A DNA stretch of 64,000 nucleotides from DAIDJD01 sp035485275 (GTDB lineage: Bacteria; Oederibacteriota; JAJYGY01; DAIDJD01): positions 4,306-68,305 of the forward strand of contig DATHOE010000014.1 of assembly GCA_035485275.1 (NCBI GenBank), written 5' to 3'. Positions 7,537 through 15,450 of this stretch are shown in pieces. The position numbers and the translations under genes were made by a program. Position 1 is the stretch's first letter. Each line of letters starts with the position of its first letter. Below the pieces are notes generated by a model that worked only from the letters and a program-made list of their open reading frames with translations, was not told the origin of the DNA and did not search any database.

Positions 7537-7596
7537 TTAAACAATCACCAGGACGACCACGACGACCAGAACGACGACTAAAATGAGGTACAACAT
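7537..7596 (-). CDS. 19-residue hydrophobic membrane peptide
   Basis: The peptide MLYLILVVVLVVVVVLVIV is one transmembrane helix made almost entirely of Val and Leu. ATG 7596 has GGAG seven bases upstream (CCGGAGTGTCACC). It begins like the DUF5670 proteins (MLY) and follows an ECF-type promoter by ~38 bp. Val-rich single-helix peptides can act as membrane-stress regulators or toxin-like peptides, but no function can be assigned. Confidence 0.6.
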   Translation of the reverse strand: MLYLILVVVLVVVVVLVIV

Positions 7597-7633
7597 GGTG
7601 ACACTCCGGGGCTGGGGTTGGCTTGCTCACATA

Positions 7634-7661
7634 CAAATGCCCCGGCGGGGCGAAATATTCG
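7634..7661 (-). promoter_or_regulatory. ECF-type promoter, variant -35
   Basis: Reverse strand: CGAATATT-N12-GGCATTTG. The GAATA core, exact spacer and -10 fit the window motif; the outer -35 bases differ. It directs the reverse three-gene operon starting at 7596 and begins just past the end of the ABC permease gene. Confidence 0.5.
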
Positions 7662-7698
7662 TCCCTGACAGAAATGTTTTTGGCCCACGTCGCCGGGC

Positions 7699-8970
7699 CT
7701 AGTCCGAAAACACCCAACGGAAAAGCTGCAGCGGGCCGGGGGCCTTGCCCTGGGACAGAAGCCCGATCCTAAAGATGCGGCTGGCCGCCCACACGCAGGC
7801 GAGCGTAGCCGCAAGGGTCACGGCAATCGAGAGCGCGGTCTCGCCCAGGGACGGTCCGGGGTGGCTGTTCAGCCGGAAACACAGGACGAAAGGGGCCGAC
7901 AGCGGGAAAAAGGAGAGGCCGGTCGCCAAGGCACCGCTAGGGTCCTGCATCAGCGCGTTCAAGGCCACCATGGGCGCGGCCGTCACCAAGACGAGGGGTG
8001 CGAGCATCCCCTGGGCGTCCTTGGGCTGGCTGCAGGCAGCGCCTACCGCCATGTATAGGGAGCCGTGCAGGAAAACGGCCAGGAGCAGGAACACGAAGAA
8101 ATAAAGGACGTTTTCGACGCTGATCATGGCGGAATAGCCCAGGTGCTTGGCCAGGGCCAGCCCGATCGCCAGGTAAAGGGCGCCCACCACCGTTGAGGCC
8201 CCGCAACAGGCCGCGAGTTTGCCCACCATCAGGTCGAAAGGCGTGACCGACGCCAGCAGAACCTCGCTGATGCGGCTCATTTTCTCCTCGATGACGGAAC
8301 TCATCATCTGGGGCGCGGTCAGCATCACCATCAGGAACAGGAGCAGCATGGAACCCACCGGGACCAGGAATTCGGACGGCTCCACGGCCGCCACCTGGTC
8401 GTCCGGGGAAGCCCCTGCCCGCTGGACCACACGGTACTCCTCCACCGGAACATGTTTCTCCGTCGCCCGCACAGCCGAGTCGGACAGTCCCAGGCTCCTG
8501 TAGCGCCGCATCCGGATCTCGTTGTTCAGGACCTCGGACAGCCAGGCCGGCAGGTCGCCATAGGAGGGAGTGGCGGAATAATAGGCGAAGGAAGCGCCGT
8601 CCCCCCGGGTGGCGAAAGGATGCGGAGGTATTTCCAGGACAGCGAACAGGTCCCCCCGCCGGACGCGGTCCAGGGCGGCCGCCCGCGTTTGCGCCGGGCT
8701 TTGTCCCACCCCAGGCACCGTCAGGATCTCGTAACGGGCCCCGGATTTTTGGAGCGATTCCGTTTTAAGCGCTTCGAGCAGAACGCCGCTGCGGTCCAGC
8801 ACCCCGACGCGCCGCTGGGCCTGGTCGGGCCGTTTTTCAAGGTAGTTCCAGGCGTAGCCGAGGCTGAGGCTGAGGCTGGGGACCAGGATGAGGCTCAGCA
8901 GGAACACCTTGGTCTTGAGCAGATGGAAGAACTCCGTGGCCGCCACGACGCGTATCTTACGCAGGGACAT
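7699..8970 (-). CDS. ABC-2 type (NatB-like) export permease
   Basis: 423 residues, inner membrane. An N-terminal helix (TKVFLLSLILVPSLSLSLGY) is followed by a ~200-residue extracytoplasmic domain, then five or six helices from ~residue 205 (GSMLLLFLMVMLTAPQMMSS, then SVIEEKMSRISEVLLASVTP). The EEKxxRxxEVLLASV motif is the hallmark of NatB/ABC-2 permeases. It overlaps the ATPase gene by 14 bp. NatAB systems export Na+ or toxic compounds; the substrate here is not determined. Confidence 0.85.
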   Translation of the reverse strand: MSLRKIRVVAATEFFHLLKTKVFLLSLILVPSLSLSLGYAWNYLEKRPDQAQRRVGVLDRSGVLLEALKTESLQKSGARYEILTVPGVGQSPAQTRAAALDRVRRGDLFAVLEIPPHPFATRGDGASFAYYSATPSYGDLPAWLSEVLNNEIRMRRYRSLGLSDSAVRATEKHVPVEEYRVVQRAGASPDDQVAAVEPSEFLVPVGSMLLLFLMVMLTAPQMMSSVIEEKMSRISEVLLASVTPFDLMVGKLAACCGASTVVGALYLAIGLALAKHLGYSAMISVENVLYFFVFLLLAVFLHGSLYMAVGAACSQPKDAQGMLAPLVLVTAAPMVALNALMQDPSGALATGLSFFPLSAPFVLCFRLNSHPGPSLGETALSIAVTLAATLACVWAASRIFRIGLLSQGKAPGPLQLFRWVFSD

Positions 8971-9889
8971 GGGACTCCCTCGGCGGCAGGGCGAGTTTCA
9001 GGAAGATCGCGTTCAGGGAAGGCTTCAGGATCTCGAAATGCCGGACTTCGGCGCTGGCCGCCAGCAACTTCAGGAACTTTTGCGGGTCCTCGTTCAGCCG
9101 CAATACCTGGTCCCCGCCCAGGGCTTCCGCGGAAACGACCCCCGCAAGCCCCCCGAGGAAGCCCAGGCTTTTGTCCGTCCTCACGCTCACGGCGTCGTCG
9201 GTGTACTGGGCCTGGATTTCGGCGAGCGTGCCGTCGAGCACCTTGCGCCCGTGGAAGATCATACCGATCCGGTCGCAGAGGATTTCAGCGGCGGCCATGT
9301 CGTGGGTCGAGAGGATCACCGTGCCTCCGGCGGCCTTGATCTCGCCGAGGACCTTCTTCATTTCATGCGCGTTGACGGGATCGAGGCCCGAAAAGGGCTC
9401 GTCCAGGATGAGGAGTTCGGGTTCCGACACCAGGGCCGATATGAATTGGACCTTCTGGGCCATGCCTTTGGAAAGCTCCTCCACCTTTTTGCCGGCCCAG
9501 GCGCCCAGATCCAGGCGTTCCAGCCATTTCGACAGGGACGCCTCCACGGTGGCCGGATCCGCCCCCTTCAGCAGGCCGTAATAGCGGAGCACGCCGCGCA
9601 CGGTCATTTTTTTGTACAGGCCGCGCTCTTCGGGAAGGTAGCTCACCCGGTCGCGCGCCGCGGAGGACGAACGCCTGCCCAGCACCTCGATGGTTCCGGT
9701 GTCGGGGAAAATCAGATTCATGATCATGCGCAGGGTGGTGGTCTTGCCGGACCCGTTGGGGCCGATGAAACCGTAGACCCCGCCGCGGGGCACGGCCAGG
9801 GACAGGCCGTCGACCGCGCAATGGCCGCCGAATTTCTTGGTCACGGCGTCGACGCGCACGGCGTGGGTCTTCGAATGCTCAAAGATCAA
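8957..9889 (-). CDS. ABC transporter ATP-binding protein (NatA-like)
   Basis: 310 residues from TTG 9889, chosen because GAGG lies five bases upstream; a TTG at 9955 would add 22 unconserved residues. Walker A is GPNGSGKTT, the signature region is LSKGMAQKVQF (Gly in place of the usual second G, as in many ABC-2 partners), Walker B is LLILDEPFSGLDP, and the H-loop is LSTHD. A ~70-residue C-terminal domain (SVRTDKSLGFLGGLAGV) is typical of NatA/CcmA-type ATPases. It pairs with the downstream permease. Confidence 0.9.
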   Translation of the reverse strand: MIFEHSKTHAVRVDAVTKKFGGHCAVDGLSLAVPRGGVYGFIGPNGSGKTTTLRMIMNLIFPDTGTIEVLGRRSSSAARDRVSYLPEERGLYKKMTVRGVLRYYGLLKGADPATVEASLSKWLERLDLGAWAGKKVEELSKGMAQKVQFISALVSEPELLILDEPFSGLDPVNAHEMKKVLGEIKAAGGTVILSTHDMAAAEILCDRIGMIFHGRKVLDGTLAEIQAQYTDDAVSVRTDKSLGFLGGLAGVVSAEALGGDQVLRLNEDPQKFLKLLAASAEVRHFEILKPSLNAIFLKLALPPRESHVPA

Positions 9890-9955
9890 AAGTGCCTCAG
9901 GTTTGTTCCAAATGAATCCATGGCGGATTGTTCGTCGGCCCCGTCTAGGCGTCAA

Positions 9956-9983
9956 GGAACAAGGGGGGATCAGCGAACATTTA
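9956..9983 (+). promoter_or_regulatory. possible upstream ECF-type promoter (weak)
   Basis: GGAACAAG-N12-AACATTTA keeps the spacing and the -10 core but departs at the last bases of the -35. It would be a second start 120 bp above the stronger promoter at 10078. Confidence 0.3.
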
Positions 9984-10077
9984 GGCGGGGTTTTATCACC
10001 TCAGCGCGGAATAAAAGCTGGGCCGCGGACACCAGGCTCTCCGGCCCCTTTCGCGCGGGACAAAAATCCCTTCGGCG

Positions 10078-10105
10078 GGAATAAAGGGGGCCTCGGCGGC
10101 ATTTC
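10078..10105 (+). promoter_or_regulatory. ECF-type promoter (GGAATAAA-N12-GGCATTTC)
   Basis: Perfect -35, exact spacer, near-perfect -10, 40 bp before the ATG of the DUF3494 gene at 10146. Confidence 0.7.
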
Positions 10106-10145
10106 TGGGTGGAATTCCTTTGTGCTCGTTTCATCCGGGAGTGTG

Positions 10146-11204
10146 ATGAGGAAATCGATCGGGATCGAACGTGGGTGGGCGGGCCTATTCCTGGGCCTCT
10201 ACTGCATGGCCTCCGCGGCATTCGGGAGCTCGCCGCTTCCAGTCAACTTGGCCAGCGCGGGCAATTTCAGCGTTTTGGCCAAGACCGGGATACAGGGAGC
10301 CTCCGGGACCGCGGTCCTGGGAAACATGGGCATCGCCCCCGCCCAGGCGAGCTATATCACCGGATTCGGCCTGATCTTGAGTCCCTCCCAGCAGTATTCG
10401 ACCTCTTCTTTGGTGTCCGGGAAGGTATACGCGGTGAATTACGCCGCACCCTCCCCCGCCATGATGAACACCGCCGTCGGGGACATGATGAACGCCTATG
10501 CCGACGCCCAAGGCCGGACGCCGGGCGTCACCGAGCTGGGGGCCGGAAACATCAGCGGCCTGACGCTCGTCGCGGGGGTCTATTACTGGTCCACGGGCGT
10601 CCTGGTGGACACTGATCTCACGCTTTCGGGGAGCGCCACGGACGTCTGGATCTTCCAGATCGCCCAGACCCTCACCCTCGCCGACGGCATCCACATCAAT
10701 CTGATCGGCGGCGCCCAGGCGAGCAACGTCTTTTGGCAGGTGGCGCAGGGTTCCAGCCTCGGGACCAACTCGATTTTCAACGGCAGCATCCTTGACCAGA
10801 CCGCGATCGTGGTGAAGACCGGCGCGACCATGAACGGCAAGGCCCTGGCCCAGACGGCCGTGACCGTGGACGGCAGTTCCATCAAGTCGGCCACCAACGG
10901 TTATTTGGCGCCCGGGGGGCCGGGGGGCGATCCGGCCCCCATCGCTTACCCCTCGCCCGCCCGGGGCGGGGTGGTCACCGTCCTTTACACCATGGACCAG
11001 CCGGGCCGGGCGTCGTTCAAGGTGTGGAATGAGAACGGCGACCTGGCGGCCACGCTGGAGGAGGACGAGCCCAGCGGCGTGCAGAAGACCCAGATTCCGG
11101 TGAACCGATTCGCACCCGGGGTCTACCTGTACCGGGTGGACATTACCTATGATTCGGGCGCGACCTCGGATCTGGGCCTGCAGAAGTTCGCGGTGGCGAA
11201 GTGA
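10146..11204 (+). CDS. DUF3494 (ice-binding-like) secreted adhesin with C-terminal Ig-like tail
   Basis: 352 residues. After a signal peptide (LFLGLYCMASAAFG) the DUF3494 fold spans ~residues 30-255: VNLASAGNFSVLAKTGI, NISGLTLVAGVYYW, SATDVWIFQIAQTL, VFWQVAQGSSLGTNS and TAIVVKTGATMNGKALAQTA are hallmark strands of its beta-solenoid. Residues ~270-352 resemble a FlgD-type Ig module (YPSPARGGVVTVLYT, then GVYLYRVDITY) used as an anchor or sorting tail. Family members include ice-binding proteins, but most are adhesins of unknown ligand. It overlaps the next gene by four bases and is under the promoter at 10078. Confidence 0.85.
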   Translation: MRKSIGIERGWAGLFLGLYCMASAAFGSSPLPVNLASAGNFSVLAKTGIQGASGTAVLGNMGIAPAQASYITGFGLILSPSQQYSTSSLVSGKVYAVNYAAPSPAMMNTAVGDMMNAYADAQGRTPGVTELGAGNISGLTLVAGVYYWSTGVLVDTDLTLSGSATDVWIFQIAQTLTLADGIHINLIGGAQASNVFWQVAQGSSLGTNSIFNGSILDQTAIVVKTGATMNGKALAQTAVTVDGSSIKSATNGYLAPGGPGGDPAPIAYPSPARGGVVTVLYTMDQPGRASFKVWNENGDLAATLEEDEPSGVQKTQIPVNRFAPGVYLYRVDITYDSGATSDLGLQKFAVAK

Positions 11205-12139
11205 GCGCCGCCGGACGCTTTTCCGGAAAGGCCGGGCTCCTCCTGGCCGCGGCCTGTCTGGCGCTGGCGGGATCCGTGCACGGCGCCGTGAACTCGGTGG
11301 CCTCCCTGGCCGACCCCCTCGACAACAACGGCGGCGGGGCCCGCGCCGAAGGCATGGGATCGGCCTTCGTGGGCGTCGCGGACGACGCCGAAACGTTGCT
11401 GTGGAATCCGGCCGGTTTGGGGCTCCTCCCGACCGCGGAGCTGGAACTCGACCACAACTCCTGGATCGCCGGGATCCTCCAGGAAACCGGGATCATCACC
11501 TTTCCCGCGGGGGAATTGGGCGGTTTCGGGCTCGACGCGGATTACGTCAACTACGGAACCCTGAACAGCTACGACGAGAACGGGAATCAGACCGGGGTGT
11601 ACTCGCCCTACCGTTTCGGCCTTGGCGCGGGCTGGGGCAAGGAATTGCTGCCCGGGTTTTCCGCCGGTTTGTCCCTCAATGGCTCGACGCAGGATATCGA
11701 CGGTTCGAGCTATTCGGACCTTTCCGGCAACCTGGGAGCGCTCTGGTGCCCCATGCCGAACCTGCGGATCGGCCTGGCCTACAACAACCTGGGGACTCAG
11801 GTGGCGGGCTATGCGCTGGATTCCTCCCTCAACGGCGGGGCCTCCTACCGCTTCGATCTGACGCAAAACAACCGCTTGCTGCTCACCGGCGCCGCCTCCT
11901 GGGAACCCCAGGGGGTCAACCGCCTGCAGGTCGGAGCGGAAGACACCATCCAATCCACCCTGGCCTTGCGCATAGGCTACCAGGACAACTTGGCGACAAC
12001 GGACATATCGGGATTGGCCGGCCTCTCCGCCGGCCTGGGCCTCATCCTGGGGGGGCTGACCGTGGATTACGCGTTCGTCCCCTATGGCGACCTCGGCGAT
12101 TCCAACCGGATCAGCTTGGGCTATAAGTTCGGGCCTTGA
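11201..12139 (+). CDS. PorV/PorQ-type (UPF0164-like) outer-membrane barrel
   Basis: 312 residues from GTG 11201, overlapping the previous stop. A signal peptide (LLLAAACLALAGSVHG) leads to ARAEGMGSAFVGVADDAETLLWNPAGL, the conserved opening of PorV and FadL-like barrels. Repeated strands follow (AELELDHNSWIAGI, RFGLGAGWGKELL) and a terminal strand RISLGYKFGP. In Bacteroidota PorV shuttles secreted substrates with Ig-like tails; its coupling here to a DUF3494 protein that has such a tail makes a surface-attachment role plausible, but no type IX core genes are in view. Confidence 0.75.
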   Translation: MSAAGRFSGKAGLLLAAACLALAGSVHGAVNSVASLADPLDNNGGGARAEGMGSAFVGVADDAETLLWNPAGLGLLPTAELELDHNSWIAGILQETGIITFPAGELGGFGLDADYVNYGTLNSYDENGNQTGVYSPYRFGLGAGWGKELLPGFSAGLSLNGSTQDIDGSSYSDLSGNLGALWCPMPNLRIGLAYNNLGTQVAGYALDSSLNGGASYRFDLTQNNRLLLTGAASWEPQGVNRLQVGAEDTIQSTLALRIGYQDNLATTDISGLAGLSAGLGLILGGLTVDYAFVPYGDLGDSNRISLGYKFGP

Positions 12140-13254
12140 GACATCGCCTAGGGCTACTGGTCATCCTTTGTTTTTTGGCGACAGGCAAGCTCCGGCCTGG
12201 CACGGCAATCACGCCCGGCCCCACGGCGTCGGCCCAGCCTTCCGGGCCGACGATGACGGCACGGCCTTTGGTCCTCTCCCCTGAGGTGTCCGAGGCCGTG
12301 GTGGTCCCGGTCGCCGGCCCCCCGTCCAACAAGAGGCCGGGGACCATGCTCTTTTTTAACTATGATCTTTACGAGAACCGGGAAAGCGACTGGCACGAAA
12401 ACGACGTTGTGATCGCCTCGGACCACGGGGAATCGCGCATCCAGTTCCTGATGTCCCTGAAGTACGAGCTGCTCCAATACTCGCCCGATTTTTGGAACAG
12501 CCGCTGGGCCTACTACCCCCAGGGCCTGAACCTGGCCTACGACGGGCTGTACGACTTTTACTGGTTTTCCAGGGCCTCCTCGCCGGTGGTGTCGAGGACC
12601 CAGAATCCCGGGATTTTCCTCCATTTCCTGCCCAGGAAAAACATCCGCTTCTTCAACGCCGATTTTTTGGACGCGGGCTGGTTCCACGAATCCAACGGGC
12701 AGACGACCACCAACATCGCCCAATACAACGCCCTGTACGCCACCGAAGGCGATCACGCCCAGGACAGCGTGCACCGGGGCTGGGACTACTGGTACCTGGG
12801 GTCCAAATTCACCTATCTGCCCTTTGACGACCTGGAAGTCCGCAGCGCCCAGGCCATCACCAAGGCGCATCAATTGTTCACCTTCCTCCCTTCCTTCCGT
12901 TTCTACGACGGACACCAGGGGGTCGCCGGCGCGGTCAGCGAGAACGTCTTCTGGAAGCCGGTGGGCTTCCAGCCTTACATCTATGACTACGACGGCATCA
13001 GGGCCGCCTTCACTTGGGAGACGATATTCCCTGACGCCACCTTCATGCATTTCCACTATGTCGCCCTGGGGGCGGAATTCAGGACCGGCTACAATGCCGG
13101 CTTTTTCGCAGCCAATTGGTCGAAGAAATTCACGCTCACCTTCAAGACCGGCTATTTCCCCTGGTATGTGTACTACTCCAACGGCTATGGCCCCTATATC
13201 TCCGATTATTCGACCTGGAGCCAGGGCTGGGGCATGGGCATCCGTTTGTGGTGA
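12136..13254 (+). CDS. outer-membrane phospholipase A1-like protein
   Basis: 372 residues from TTG 12136 overlapping the previous stop (TTGA). A signal-like N-terminus is followed by a Pro-rich segment, then a barrel rich in aromatic strands ending in GMGIRLW. Residues 184-188 are HESNG, matching the His-x-Ser-Asn-Gly catalytic motif of OMPLA (PldA). Further on HRGWDYWYL resembles the RSWN motif, with Asp217 in place of the catalytic Asn. It would hydrolyse outer-leaflet phospholipids when the envelope is damaged. Third gene of the operon. The spacing between Ser and Asp is longer than in enteric OMPLA, so the assignment is likely but not certain. Confidence 0.65.
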   Translation: MRHRLGLLVILCFLATGKLRPGTAITPGPTASAQPSGPTMTARPLVLSPEVSEAVVVPVAGPPSNKRPGTMLFFNYDLYENRESDWHENDVVIASDHGESRIQFLMSLKYELLQYSPDFWNSRWAYYPQGLNLAYDGLYDFYWFSRASSPVVSRTQNPGIFLHFLPRKNIRFFNADFLDAGWFHESNGQTTTNIAQYNALYATEGDHAQDSVHRGWDYWYLGSKFTYLPFDDLEVRSAQAITKAHQLFTFLPSFRFYDGHQGVAGAVSENVFWKPVGFQPYIYDYDGIRAAFTWETIFPDATFMHFHYVALGAEFRTGYNAGFFAANWSKKFTLTFKTGYFPWYVYYSNGYGPYISDYSTWSQGWGMGIRLW

Positions 13255-13378
13255 GGGTCCTGTGCCGGGAATATCCGACCCTGTTCTGGCATTGATTGAA
13301 GGGTGGATCGCCGCCATCGGGCCGCGAAGCCGGCAAGACGTCCCGCGTTTCACGACGAGTAATCCTTGAGGGGTGGAT

Positions 13379-14458
13379 ATGGAAACCGACAAGAGCGCCG
13401 TTTTGAATGCCACGATGAAGGCCCTGGTCTACCACGGGCCGGGCCATAAAGCCTGGGAGGACAAGCCCAGGCCGTCGCTGCAGGAGGCCACGGACGCGAT
13501 CGTCAGGATCACCACCTCCACGATCTGCGGCAGCGACCTCCACATCCTCAAAGGCGACCTGCCCGAGGTCAGCGACGGCCGCATTTTGGGCCACGAAGGC
13601 GTGGGGATCGTCGAGGAATGCGGCCAGGGCGTGACCAATTTCCATAAGGGCGACCGGGTCCTCATTTCCTGCATCACCTCCTGCGGAAAATGCCCCCCCT
13701 GCAGGAAGATGCAGTATTCCCATTGCGCCAACGGGGGCTGGATCCTGGGGCACCTCATCGACGGCACCCAGGCTGAATTCGTGCGCATCCCCCACGCCGA
13801 CAACAGCCTATACGCCGTGCCTGCGGGCGCCGACGAGGAGGCCCTGGTCATGCTCAGCGACATCTTGCCCACGAGTTTTGAGTGCGGGGTCCTCAAGGGG
13901 AATGTGCAGCCCGGGGACCGCATCGCCGTGGTAGGAGCCGGCCCGGTGGGCCTGGCGGCGGTCCTCACGTCCCAATTCTACAGCCCGGCAGAGATCATCG
14001 TCGTCGACACGGACGACAGCCGCCTGGAGACGGCCCTGGCTTTCGGGGCCACCCAGGTGATCAACAACAAGGCCGGGGGCGCGGCGGAGAAGATCCTCGC
14101 CCTGACCCATGGCGACGGCGTGGATGTGGCCATCGAGGCCGTCGGCGTCCCGGCGACCTTGGAACTCTGCCAGGCCGTCATCGCGGTCGGCGGCCACATC
14201 GCCAACATCGGAGTCCACGGCTCCCCGGTCACCCTCCATATGGAGAAGCTTTGGGACCGCAACATCACCCTGACCACCCGCCTGGTGGACACCTCCACGA
14301 TCCCCATCCTGTTGAAGGCGCTCCTTATGGGCCGGCTGGACGCCAGAAAGCTGAGCCGGCACCGTTTCGGCATGGCCGAGGTGGTCAAAGCCTACGAGGT
14401 CTTCGGCAACGCCGCCAAGGAACGCGCCTTGAAGGTGATCCTGAAAAACGCGGCCTGA
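13379..14458 (+). CDS. zinc-dependent alcohol dehydrogenase (MDR family)
   Basis: 359 residues from ATG 13379 (GAGGGG five bases upstream). The catalytic zinc site is CGSDLHILKG and GHEGVGIVEE; the structural zinc site is C-x2-C-x2-C-x7-C in SCGKCPPCRKMQYSHC. The NAD(P) fold starts at VVGAGPVGLAAV, followed by IIVVDTDDSR; the Asp after the strand favours NAD over NADP. It oxidises or reduces a small alcohol/aldehyde; the KALVYHGPGHKAWEDKP start is typical of broad-range enzymes. Monocistronic or leading into the sigma-like gene 54 bp downstream. Confidence 0.9.
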   Translation: METDKSAVLNATMKALVYHGPGHKAWEDKPRPSLQEATDAIVRITTSTICGSDLHILKGDLPEVSDGRILGHEGVGIVEECGQGVTNFHKGDRVLISCITSCGKCPPCRKMQYSHCANGGWILGHLIDGTQAEFVRIPHADNSLYAVPAGADEEALVMLSDILPTSFECGVLKGNVQPGDRIAVVGAGPVGLAAVLTSQFYSPAEIIVVDTDDSRLETALAFGATQVINNKAGGAAEKILALTHGDGVDVAIEAVGVPATLELCQAVIAVGGHIANIGVHGSPVTLHMEKLWDRNITLTTRLVDTSTIPILLKALLMGRLDARKLSRHRFGMAEVVKAYEVFGNAAKERALKVILKNAA

Positions 14459-14512
14459 ATGCCGGCGCCCGTCGGGCGTGGACGGCTCCCGCGTGCAGAC
14501 TGCATGGGACCT

Positions 14513-14827
14513 ATGCTTAAAGAACAGGAGTTGTTGCGGCGGGTGGTGGCCGGCGACCCCAGGGCGGAGGCGGAGTTCGTCGCCCTGTTCCGGCCAAGGT
14601 TGCTCAGGACCAGCGCGTACCTTTTGGGGGACGCGGGCCCCGCGGCGGAAGAAGTCGTCGAGGAGACCTTCCGTTTCGCGCTGCCGAGGCTTGAGCTGGC
14701 CTCCAATATTCGTCTTTACGACTGGCTTCGCCAGAATTGCCTGCGGCTGTGCTATGTCCGTCTCCGGATCCAGAGCGGGATCGCGGCGGGCCAGGAACTT
14801 GAGGACGGCGACCCCGAACCGAAGTGA
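14513..14827 (+). CDS. sigma-70 region-2-only protein (truncated ECF sigma paralogue)
   Basis: 104 residues. ELLRRVVAGDPRAEAEFVAL, RPRLLRTSAYLLG, EEVVEETFRFALPRL and YDWLRQNCLRLCYVRLR align along their length with region 2 of the full ECF sigma at 27531, but the protein stops just after it (ELEDGDPEPK) with no region 4. The receptor-like gene at 14851 starts 23 bp downstream. Without region 4 it cannot read a -35 box; it could bind core polymerase or an anti-sigma factor as a decoy, as the sigma-like domain of PhyR does. There is no sign of a frameshift restoring region 4 downstream. Confidence 0.75.
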   Translation: MLKEQELLRRVVAGDPRAEAEFVALFRPRLLRTSAYLLGDAGPAAEEVVEETFRFALPRLELASNIRLYDWLRQNCLRLCYVRLRIQSGIAAGQELEDGDPEPK

Positions 14828-14850
14828 CGCCGAAAAAAACGGAGAACAGC

Positions 14851-15294
14851 ATGCAAACGGACGGATGGAACAGCGACCACCACCGGCAGGCCGCGCCGGT
14901 CCTGGCCGAGAAAAACCGGGTTTTCACGATCTTGGTGGTCGAAGGGAGCCTCTCCTTCGAGGGCTTCGTCGGGGAATTTTTCAAAGCCGGGGGCCACTAC
15001 ATCCTGAGGGCCGCCTCCCGCGAGGACGCGCTGGCCCAAACCCGCGAGCACAAGCCCGACCTCATATTGCTCGACAACGAGATGAAGGACGCCCTTGGCC
15101 TGGTGCTGCTGCCGGAACTGCTGCTTGAACACGCCAGCGCCGCGGTGGTGGTGATGGCGGGGCATCCCAGCGTTGACGAGGCGGTCGAGGCCATGAAACT
15201 CGGCGCAGTGGAATACCTTGAGCGGCCACTTGACCCGGAAAAGCTGAGGCGGGCGATAGAGACCCAGAAAGCGCTGTTCAAGCGCCAGCCTTAG
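14851..15294 (+). CDS. receiver-domain protein (least degenerate of three paralogues)
   Basis: 147 residues from ATG 14851 (GGAG six bases upstream; a GTG at 14824 is possible). A ~24-residue polar N-terminus precedes a CheY-like fold. The phosphoacceptor is present (LILLDNEM, Asp75), but the acidic pocket is Glu-Gly instead of Asp-Asp (LVVEGSLSF), the switch Thr/Ser is Ala (VVVMAGHPS) and the conserved Lys is Arg (YLERPLDPEKL). There is no output domain. It lies in the same operon as the region-2-only sigma, and paralogues are at 16440 and 28745. Confidence 0.8.
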   Translation: MQTDGWNSDHHRQAAPVLAEKNRVFTILVVEGSLSFEGFVGEFFKAGGHYILRAASREDALAQTREHKPDLILLDNEMKDALGLVLLPELLLEHASAAVVVMAGHPSVDEAVEAMKLGAVEYLERPLDPEKLRRAIETQKALFKRQP

Positions 15295-15348
15295 GCCCCG
15301 GTGCGGCCCTTCCACCCGCCCCACCCGGGACCAATCCCGGGCCGTGAC

Positions 15349-15376
15349 GGAATAAATCGGCCTTTTGCCGCCTTTA
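15349..15376 (+). promoter_or_regulatory. ECF-type promoter (GGAATAAA-N12-CGCCTTTA)
   Basis: Perfect -35, exact spacer, GCCTTTA -10, 74 bp before the lipoprotein gene at 15451. A CCCGGGA/TCCCGGG hairpin (15325-15342) lies just before it and may end the receiver transcript. Confidence 0.7.
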
Positions 15377-15450
15377 TCTAGTGGGCGGACCCACAGGACC
15401 AAGCCCGGCCTTCGCGCAGGCGGAGGAACCCCCCCTTACAGGATGGCGTC

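Noticed and set aside
10008..10035. another GGAATAAA box
   Set aside because: The -35 is perfect, but 12 bp later the sequence is GACACCAG, not a -10. It may be a decayed site or chance.
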